Part shown: positions 1-3,515 of the stretch, in pieces | How positions within the stretch are numbered: position 1 is the first letter of the stretch | How the letters are laid out: each line of letters opens with the position of its first letter | Assembly (NCBI GenBank): GCA_904502145.1 | Contig: CAJGDH010000103.1 | Span: 1-6,750 of the forward strand | Origin: an uncultured Eubacterium sp. | Lineage (GTDB): Bacteria > Bacillota > Clostridia > Lachnospirales > Lachnospiraceae | Length of the DNA stretch: 6,750 nt | Reading direction: 5' to 3' | The notes under the pieces: model-generated | The model's database searches: none | What the model saw: only the letters and a program-made list of their open reading frames with translations | What the model was told of the DNA's origin: nothing | Translations under genes and position numbers: made by a program

Positions 1-235
1 CAGTGACGAGGAGGCCATAGAAGCCCTCTTCCTCCTGTCCAGACACGAGGGTGTCATCCCTGCCATCGAGAGCTCCCATGCTCTGGCTTATGCCATCAAG
101 GTTGCCAGAACCGGCATGACCGGATCCATCCTGGTCAACCTCTCCGGACGCGGGGACAAGGACCTGGATTTCGTGGTGGAAAACTATGGCTACGGCCCGG
201 AGTTTCTGGAGAAACTGGAACAGAAACAAAAATAG
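1..235 (+). CDS. trpB: Tryptophan synthase beta chain, C-terminal fragment
   Basis: The PLP-dependent beta subunit of tryptophan synthase condenses indole with L-serine to give tryptophan in the cytoplasm. Only the last 77 codons are present; the reading frame begins at base 2 and stops with TAG at 233-235. The fragment carries the block HEGVIPAIESSHA, whose Glu corresponds to E. coli beta-Glu350, and NLSGRGDKD, whose Ser corresponds to beta-Ser377 that contacts the PLP pyridine nitrogen. The GRGDKD form is typical of the TrpB1 class rather than TrpB2. The C-terminus is short and ends in a Lys/Gln-rich tail. No trpA follows: the next gene is convergent on the other strand, so trpB is the last gene of its transcript or stands alone. 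The start and PLP-lysine region lie upstream of the window. Family assignment is very safe; operon membership cannot be seen. Confidence 0.95.
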   Translation, partial: SDEEAIEALFLLSRHEGVIPAIESSHALAYAIKVARTGMTGSILVNLSGRGDKDLDFVVENYGYGPEFLEKLEQKQK

Positions 236-265
236 AAGGATAATCATAGTATAAATACATTCAAA

Positions 266-296
266 TTTCTGATGATCGATTGACGGCCATCAGAAA
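266..296. repeat. Short inverted repeat after trpB
   Basis: A 9-base perfect inverted repeat (TTTCTGATG at 266-274 and CATCAGAAA at 288-296) surrounds a 13-base loop, about 30 bases after the trpB stop. The T run lies on the 5' arm and the A run on the 3' arm, the reverse of an intrinsic terminator, and neither strand has a T tract after the stem. Its role is unknown; it could help protect the 3' end of the trpB mRNA. Confidence 0.4.
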
Positions 297-301
297 ATAA
301 T

Positions 302-440
302 AAGGCCAGCCCGGATGATCTTTGATGCCGGTGGATATGCGTATGCATCCCCAGAGGGAACGTTTGCACAAGGTGCAACAGTTTCCGGTTGGGGATCATG
401 CGCATGGGTACCGCCGGCTCAGCAACTCCTGGCTGGCCTT
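302..440. repeat. 139-base imperfect palindrome with 10-base terminal inverted repeats
   Basis: The whole segment folds on itself. The outer arms AAGGCCAGCC (302-311) and GGCTGGCCTT (431-440) are a perfect 10-base inverted repeat, extended by 313-315 with 427-429. After a bubble, 327-334 pairs with 411-418, 337-345 with 397-405, 347-354 with 389-396, 357-360 with 383-386, and 364-369 with 373-378 around a 3-base loop. That is roughly 48 pairs including a few G-U pairs. T-rich sequence follows on both strands: TTTTCTAT from 439 on +, TTATTATTTT from 303 downward on -. It lies between convergent trpB and sufB. It may be an oversized bidirectional terminator, a structured non-coding RNA, or a MITE-like palindromic element. 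I see no target-site duplication. Confidence 0.7.
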
Positions 441-456
441 TTCTATATTCTATTAT

Positions 457-1383
457 TTATTTCAGGAACCCGTTGATAATCTGTTCTTCGGCTTCCTGTT
501 CGGTAAGTCCCAGAGTCATCAGCTTGATGAGCTGGTCCCCGGCGATCTTGCCGATAGCGGCCTCGTGGACCAGGGCCGCATCCACATCATTTGCTTCCAG
601 TCCCGGTACGGCGAGGATCCTGCCCTTATCCATGATGATGGAGTCACACTCCGTATGCCCGGAACAGGGGGCATTGCCGTTCAGGACCGCATCGAATTTC
701 TGGTAGGATTCATCCCTGGCAACAGATCGGGATACCACGTCTGCCGTTGCCCCTTCCCCGTTGAGGTTGACCACATACCTGCTGATGGCCCGCTGGGAAC
801 CGTGGGTCATGAGACGTTCCCTTACCGTAAGCTTGGCTCCGGCAGCCAGTTCCGCGGTGGTCACACGGTCTGTGTCGTCCACGCCTTTGATCTGAACCAT
901 CTCAAGTTCGGCCGTACTGCCTTCCTCCAGGTAGAGCTCTGTTCCCGGATTAAGGATACGTTTGCCGCTCCCGTCACCGGACCCGTAATGTTTCTCCACA
1001 TATTTGATTTTGGCGTTCTTTCCCACATAGAAGCGATGGATGCCGTCATGCTCGGAATCCTGCTGCCCGCAGTTGTCGATGCCGCATCCGGCAACGATAA
1101 ACACATCCGAATCTTCCCCGATATAGAAATCGTTATAGACCACCTCTTTAAGGCCTGTCTGGGTCATTACCACAGGGATGTGGACACTCTCATTCTTTGT
1201 CCCCGGTTTGACGCGGATCTCCAGACCGTTTCCGTCCTCCCTGGGAATGATATCTATGTTGGCGGTGGACTGCCTGCCGGCGGACTTGCTGTTGGACCGG
1301 ATGTTGTAGGCACCCTCAGGAATCTTGTGAAGCCCTGCCACCTCGGATAATAATCTCTTCTGTATTTCGTCCAGTTTTACCAA
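457..1383 (-). CDS. sufB: SufB/SufD-family Fe-S cluster assembly scaffold (minimal SUF, SmsB-like)
   Basis: This is the scaffold partner of SufC in cytoplasmic Fe-S cluster assembly. The 308-residue protein is clearly shorter than classical SufB (about 470) or SufD (about 430) and matches the short single-scaffold type found in anaerobic Clostridia. The SufBD beta-helix core fills most of the chain (about residues 55-280). The C-terminal family signature runs from about 240 to 280: CSGHTEC, then MDKGRILAVPGLEA, then ALVHEAAIGKI with the conserved His-Glu at 273-274. Cysteines at 100, 105, 240 and 246 are candidate cluster ligands; which ones act is inference. The start is TTG at 1383-1381, chosen because GGAAGG sits 9 bases upstream at 1398-1393 and the N-terminus (VKLDEIQKRLLSEVAGLH) fits the family; the next Met is residue 73. 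It overlaps the end of sufC by 7 bases, so translational coupling is likely. It may be annotated as SufD. Confidence 0.9.
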   Translation of the reverse strand: MVKLDEIQKRLLSEVAGLHKIPEGAYNIRSNSKSAGRQSTANIDIIPREDGNGLEIRVKPGTKNESVHIPVVMTQTGLKEVVYNDFYIGEDSDVFIVAGCGIDNCGQQDSEHDGIHRFYVGKNAKIKYVEKHYGSGDGSGKRILNPGTELYLEEGSTAELEMVQIKGVDDTDRVTTAELAAGAKLTVRERLMTHGSQRAISRYVVNLNGEGATADVVSRSVARDESYQKFDAVLNGNAPCSGHTECDSIIMDKGRILAVPGLEANDVDAALVHEAAIGKIAGDQLIKLMTLGLTEQEAEEQIINGFLK

Positions 1384-2132
1384 TTCTCTTCACCTTCCTT
1401 CCAGCTTCCGGATTTCTTGCATTCCGGCACCATTGAGGCTGTGCCGATCAGGCGGGGGAGGATATCCTCCTTCGGACCCTGCTCTGACACCTGGCCGTCC
1501 TTGATCACGATGATCTCATCCGCAATATTGAGGATACGTTCCTGGTGGGAGATGATCATGATGGAACTGTCTTCGATCCTGCTGCGGATCCCTTCGAAGA
1601 CATCGATCAGGTTGGCAAAGCTCCACAGGTCTATGCCGGCTTCCGGCTCATCAAAGATGGACAGGGAAGAGGCCTTGGCAAGGACGGTAGCGATCTCGAT
1701 CCTCTTCAGCTCTCCACCGGAGAGGCTGTTGTTCACTTCACGGTCAATGTAATCCCTGGCGCAGAGTCCCACTGCGGAGAGATATTCGCAGGCTGCCGCG
1801 ATAGGCAGATTTTTCCCTCTGGCCAGCCGTAAAAGGTCAAGGACCTGGATGCCCTTAAATCTCACCGGCTGCTGGAAGGCGAAGCCGATCCCCATCTTTG
1901 CTCTGTCCGTGATGGATTTTTCCGTGATATCCACTCCGTCCAGGATGATCTGACCGGAGTCCGGCTTCTCGATTCCGGCGATCAGCCTTGCCAGGGTGGA
2001 TTTTCCGCCGCCGTTGGGGCCGGTGACCACGATCATCTTCCCGTCGGGAATAGTCAGGCTGATATCCCGTATGATCTCTTTATTCGTTCCATCGGCATCC
2101 ACACCGAAGGAAATGTTTTTTAATTCCAGCAT
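1377..2132 (-). CDS. sufC: SufC-type ABC ATPase of Fe-S cluster assembly (SmsC-like)
   Basis: This soluble ABC ATPase powers cluster assembly on its SufB/SufD-type partner; it is not a membrane transporter. In the 251-residue protein the ABC motifs appear in order: Walker A GPNGGGKST (38-46), Q-loop FAFQQP (85-89), signature LSGGE (137-141), Walker B LSIFDE (157-162) followed by PEAGID including the D-loop, and the switch His196 in IISHQ. Length and motif spacing fit SufC (about 250 residues). The FDEPEAGIDLWSF stretch differs from the LDEPDSGLDID of classical SufC and goes with the minimal system. The reading frame stays open back to 2198, but ATG at 2132-2130 is preferred: AAGGAGA lies at 2149-2143, and residue 1 begins the standard ABC strand MLELKNISF. 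The stop codon overlaps the sufB start (TTGGTAA). No transmembrane segment is present and no permease gene is adjacent, which argues against a transport role. Confidence 0.93.
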   Translation of the reverse strand: MLELKNISFGVDADGTNKEIIRDISLTIPDGKMIVVTGPNGGGKSTLARLIAGIEKPDSGQIILDGVDITEKSITDRAKMGIGFAFQQPVRFKGIQVLDLLRLARGKNLPIAAACEYLSAVGLCARDYIDREVNNSLSGGELKRIEIATVLAKASSLSIFDEPEAGIDLWSFANLIDVFEGIRSRIEDSSIMIISHQERILNIADEIIVIKDGQVSEQGPKEDILPRLIGTASMVPECKKSGSWKEGEENW

Positions 2133-2142
2133 AAAGCTACAA

Positions 2143-2149
2143 TCTCCTT
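2143..2149 (-). promoter_or_regulatory. Ribosome binding site that sets the sufC start
   Basis: AAGGAGA on the - strand ends 10 bases before ATG at 2132-2130. No comparable site precedes the upstream in-frame ATG at 2198, so this decides the start in favour of the 251-residue protein. Confidence 0.75.
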
Positions 2150-2160
2150 TTTTATGATTT

Positions 2161-2180
2161 CTTCCCCCCGGAGGGAGGAG
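2161..2180 (-). promoter_or_regulatory. Hairpin with UCCG tetraloop in the sufC leader
   Basis: In the - strand RNA, CUCCC (2177-2173) pairs with GGGGG (2168-2164) around the loop UCCG (2172-2169), a UNCG-class tetraloop closed by C-G; one pair is U-G. Beyond a C-A mismatch two more pairs form. It lies between the predicted transcription start and the sufC ribosome binding site. The 5' arm and its flank are rich in CCUCC, which could also pair with the AGGAG of the binding site. The structure is seen directly; any regulatory role is inference. Confidence 0.4.
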
Positions 2181-2209
2181 GTACAAATGTTTCTGCAACA
2201 GTAATGCTT

Positions 2210-2238
2210 ATTCTATAACGGATTGATTGACTCAACAA
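2210..2238 (-). promoter_or_regulatory. Candidate sigma-A promoter of sufC-sufB
   Basis: On the - strand a TTGTTG -35 element (2238-2233) is separated by 17 bases from a TAGAAT -10 element (2215-2210). Transcription would start near 2203 and give a leader of about 70 bases before sufC. Two or three bases deviate from consensus overall, so the call is moderate. A near-palindrome at 2222-2239 overlaps the -35 element. Confidence 0.5.
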
Positions 2239-2239
2239 T
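2222..2239. promoter_or_regulatory. Near-palindrome over the sufC -35 region (possible operator)
   Basis: TTGACTCAA (2227-2235) is a perfect palindrome around a central base. It extends to ATTG (2222-2225) on the left and CAAT (2236-2239) on the right if base 2226 is bulged. It overlaps the candidate -35 box of sufC, where a repressor could act. It does not resemble the IscR consensus as I know it. It may be chance in AT-rich DNA. Confidence 0.3.
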
Positions 2240-2306
2240 GCAAAAAAACGGAAATAATACATTTTTTGTCTTTTGTGGGGAGAAGATAAAGATTTGAATA
2301 TTTTAC

Positions 2307-2338
2307 TTGACAAAACAGAGAGGGATGATTATTATAAT
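2307..2338 (+). promoter_or_regulatory. Promoter of the tRNA-Glu gene
   Basis: A perfect TTGACA -35 element (2307-2312) is followed after 17 bases by TATTAT (2330-2335). A perfect TATAAT at 2333-2338 overlaps it with a 20-base spacer. The 17-base arrangement is more likely used. Transcription would begin near 2342, about 25 bases before the mature tRNA. A near-consensus promoter is what is expected for a stable RNA gene. Confidence 0.8.
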
Positions 2339-2367
2339 GATTGTCAGTGCGAATTCCGCATGGATAT

Positions 2368-2439
2368 GGTCCGTTGGTCAAGCGGTCAAGACGCCGCCCT
2401 CTCACGGCGGAAACAGGGGTTCGATTCCCCTACGGACTA
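2368..2439 (+). tRNA. tRNA-Glu, anticodon CTC
   Basis: The 72-base gene folds into a complete cloverleaf: acceptor stem 2368-2374 with 2432-2438; D stem 2377-2379 with 2390-2392 and GG at 2384-2385 in the D loop; anticodon stem 2394-2398 with 2406-2410 around the 7-base loop CTCTCAC, giving anticodon CTC (2401-2403); T stem 2415-2419 with 2427-2431 and T loop TTCGATT. The discriminator is A2439. It reads GAG codons. The CCA end is not encoded (TTT follows), so a CCA-adding enzyme is required. The first acceptor pair is a G-U wobble (G2368 with T2438). It has its own promoter upstream and a terminator 6 bases downstream, so it is a single-gene transcript rather than part of a tRNA or rRNA cluster. 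Confidence 0.97.
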
Positions 2440-2446
2440 TTTCGGA

Positions 2447-2483
2447 AAGCCGAAGGTACAAAACCTTCGGCTTCTTCTTTTTT
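2447..2483 (+). terminator. Intrinsic terminator of the tRNA-Glu gene
   Basis: GCCGAAGG (2449-2456) pairs perfectly with CCTTCGGC (2464-2471) around a 7-base loop, and two A-T pairs extend the stem (2447-2448 with 2472-2473). A T-rich tract follows through 2483, ending in six T. It is a standard Rho-independent terminator, 7 bases after the tRNA. Confidence 0.95.
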
Positions 2484-2526
2484 GCGCAGATCCTGCCTGT
2501 CCCGTAGACCGGGGCCGGCACAAAAT

Positions 2527-2559
2527 AAAAGAGCCCTCCGGAGACCGGAAAGCTCTTTT
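2527..2559. terminator. Terminator-like stem-loop downstream of the tRNA
   Basis: AAAAGAGC (2527-2534) pairs with GCTCTTTT (2552-2559). An inner stem TCCGG (2537-2541) with CCGGA (2545-2549) closes a 3-base loop, leaving a small internal loop of CC and AA. The A run on one side and T run on the other give the layout of a bidirectional intrinsic terminator. On the + strand it would be a second terminator behind the tRNA; no - strand gene is seen that would need it. Confidence 0.5.
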
Positions 2560-2651
2560 AAGGAGAAAAGTATGAAAATATGAAAAATCAAATCAAGCGT
2601 TGTAATTTCTTTTCTTTTGTTGCAATAAATATAACACAATTTTAAGACAAC

Positions 2652-2673
2652 ATGTATTAAAAAGTCAATACAT
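2652..2673. repeat. 7-base inverted repeat in AT-rich spacer
   Basis: ATGTATT (2652-2658) and AATACAT (2667-2673) are perfect inverted arms with an 8-base spacer, about 160 bases upstream of the acidic-protein gene. It could be a binding site or chance; the AT-rich context lowers its weight. Confidence 0.25.
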
Positions 2674-2740
2674 TATTCTGAATTTTTTCTTACGGAATTC
2701 TTAATTTGACCCATAGCTTCCAAAAACAACCCGGCGAGAC

Positions 2741-2769
2741 TTTAAAAAGAGGGAAAAAAATGATAGAAT
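2741..2769 (+). promoter_or_regulatory. Weak promoter candidate for the acidic-protein gene
   Basis: TTTAAA (2741-2746) and TAGAAT (2764-2769) are 17 bases apart, placing the start near 2776, about 55 bases before the gene. The -35 match is poor. A TTGACC at 2706-2711 has no matching -10 box at the right distance. The gene must have a promoter in this spacer, since terminators precede it. Confidence 0.35.
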
Positions 2770-2816
2770 ATTTTCAGTAATTTATAGAAAAACCGGATAA
2801 AAACGGAGAAGCAATC

Positions 2817-2822
2817 AGGAGG
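2817..2822 (+). promoter_or_regulatory. Ribosome binding site choosing between two ATG codons
   Basis: A perfect AGGAGG ends one base before an ATG at 2824 and seven bases before an in-frame ATG at 2830. Only the second spacing suits initiation, so the protein is taken to start MSVFDK at 2830. Confidence 0.85.
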
Positions 2823-2829
2823 TATGATT

Positions 2830-3351
2830 ATGTCAGTATTTGATAAAATCAAAAAGAATCTTACGGAAACAGGCAAACTTGCCACAGAGAAAGCAAAAAA
2901 CGCTAAAGATATCTTCAAGGTAAGAGAACAGATCCGTTCCAACCAGAAAGAAATCCGTACCCTTACTTATAAGATCGGCCAGACCTATCTGGATCTTCAC
3001 GGAGAAGATGGGGATGAGGCATTTGCAGATCTCATCCGCGGCATTGAAGAGGCAAAGAGCGAGCTGGAAGAGAAGGAGAAAGAACTTGCCAGATTAAAAG
3101 AGCAGGTTAAGAACTTCGATCTCGACGATGACGATGATGATGACGACGATGATGACGATGACGACGACGATGATGATGTCGTAGAGAAGGAAGAAGCTCC
3201 TGCAGTAATCGAGGAGGCAGCAGAGGAAGCTGCAGCAGCAGTAGAGGAGCCTGCATGCTGCGAAGCTCCGGCAGAAGAAGGAGCCGCCTGCTGTGAGGCA
3301 CCCGATGAACCAGGATGCTGTGAAGCACCTGCAGAAGATGCAGCAGAATAG
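2830..3351 (+). CDS. Small acidic coiled-coil protein with poly-Asp tract and CCEAP repeats, function unknown
   Basis: The 173-residue protein has no signal peptide or membrane segment and is expected to be cytoplasmic. Residues 1-60 are basic and helical (MSVFDKIKKN start; KIGQTYLDLHGED around 48-60). Residues 62-95 form a charged, coiled-coil-like helix. Residues 99-116 are 18 consecutive Asp. An Ala/Glu-rich tail (117-173) follows with CCEAP at 143-147, 154-158 and 163-167, the only cysteines in the protein. The N-terminal half resembles small Clostridia proteins that, from memory, usually end in a CxxC zinc ribbon; here that ribbon is absent and the Asp tract plus Cys pairs take its place. 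Asp runs and vicinal Cys pairs suggest metal binding, as buffer or chaperone, but this is inference. It uses more GCA/GAA/AAA codons than neighbouring mutS. It appears monocistronic, between its own spacer and a downstream hairpin. That the gene is real is well supported (perfect ribosome binding site); its function is not known. Confidence 0.85.
   Translation: MSVFDKIKKNLTETGKLATEKAKNAKDIFKVREQIRSNQKEIRTLTYKIGQTYLDLHGEDGDEAFADLIRGIEEAKSELEEKEKELARLKEQVKNFDLDDDDDDDDDDDDDDDDDDVVEKEEAPAVIEEAAEEAAAAVEEPACCEAPAEEGAACCEAPDEPGCCEAPAEDAAE
3124..3177 (+). repeat. GAY18 codon run encoding poly-aspartate
   Basis: Eighteen Asp codons in a row, 8 GAC and 10 GAT in irregular order. The mixture shows this is not a freshly expanded pure trinucleotide repeat and suggests selection for the amino acid, although the DNA remains a near-repeat prone to length change. 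Confidence 0.95.
3256..3330 (+). repeat. Three CCEAP peptide repeats
   Basis: Three copies of Cys-Cys-Glu-Ala-Pro begin at 3256, 3289 and 3316, with spacers of 6 and 4 residues. All six cysteines of the acidic protein lie in these vicinal pairs. Confidence 0.9.
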
Positions 3352-3380
3352 GCAGAATCGGCCGGAAATGTAAAGAATGG

Positions 3381-3440
3381 ACAGCGGCTGTTGTGCGATG
3401 TCGGGGATGACCTGCAGGCACGGCAGCCGCTTTGTATATT
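3381..3440 (+). terminator. Stem-loop terminator after the acidic-protein gene
   Basis: AGCGGCTG (3383-3390) pairs with CAGCCGCT (3424-3431), continues through two G-U pairs (3391-3392 with 3422-3423) and then GTGC (3393-3396) with GCAC (3418-3421). A 21-base loop closes it. TTTGTATATT follows. The T tract is imperfect, so efficiency is uncertain, but position between two separately promoted genes supports the call. Confidence 0.65.
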
Positions 3441-3455
3441 GGCGGTAACTTTCAC

Positions 3456-3484
3456 TTGAAAAATGAGATTGGTTCACCTATAAT
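3456..3484 (+). promoter_or_regulatory. Promoter of miaB-mutS
   Basis: TTGAAA (3456-3461) and a perfect TATAAT (3479-3484) are 17 bases apart. Transcription would start near 3491, only about 25 bases before the miaB ATG, leaving a short leader with AGGAAGGAG as ribosome binding site (3502-3510). Confidence 0.85.
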
Positions 3485-3515
3485 TCCATGTAGTGTTTTG
3501 TAGGAAGGAGACAAA

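Larger units (their letters stand above)
2484..2829. other. Gene-free AT-rich intergenic stretch
   Basis: No reading frame with a credible ribosome binding site and family resemblance is present between the tRNA terminator and the acidic-protein gene. It holds a stem-loop at 2527-2559, an isolated AAGGAG followed by a three-codon frame (ATGAAAATATGA, 2572-2583), a 7-base inverted repeat at 2652-2673, and a weak promoter candidate at 2741-2769. Confidence 0.7.

Noticed and set aside
266..296. Intrinsic terminator of trpB
   Set aside because: The stem lacks a following T tract on either strand; T and A runs are on the wrong arms.
302..440. Firm assignment of the palindrome as 6S RNA, SRP RNA or a riboswitch
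   Set aside because: The loop and bubble sequences match no family motif I know, no matching promoter lies just upstream, and it sits behind, not in front of, genes on both strands. Kept only as an open possibility.
322..1350. Long open frame on the + strand opposite sufB
   Set aside because: It is the antisense shadow of a gene with GC-rich third positions; it has no ribosome binding site and no recognisable domain, while the - strand frame is a clear SufB/SufD protein.
2133..2198. Extended sufC start at 2198
   Set aside because: The extra 22 residues are unlike SufC, lack a ribosome binding site, and would be translated from sequence that forms the leader hairpin and binding site of the internal ATG.
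2273..2583. Small open frames across the tRNA region
   Set aside because: They run through the tRNA-Glu gene and its terminator and have no family resemblance.
3124..3177. CRISPR array or satellite repeat
   Set aside because: The repeat is an in-frame Asp codon run with no spacers.
3094..3477. Antisense frames rich in Ser or Val/Ile opposite the poly-Asp gene
   Set aside because: Their odd composition comes directly from the GAY repeat read on the other strand; no start signals support them.
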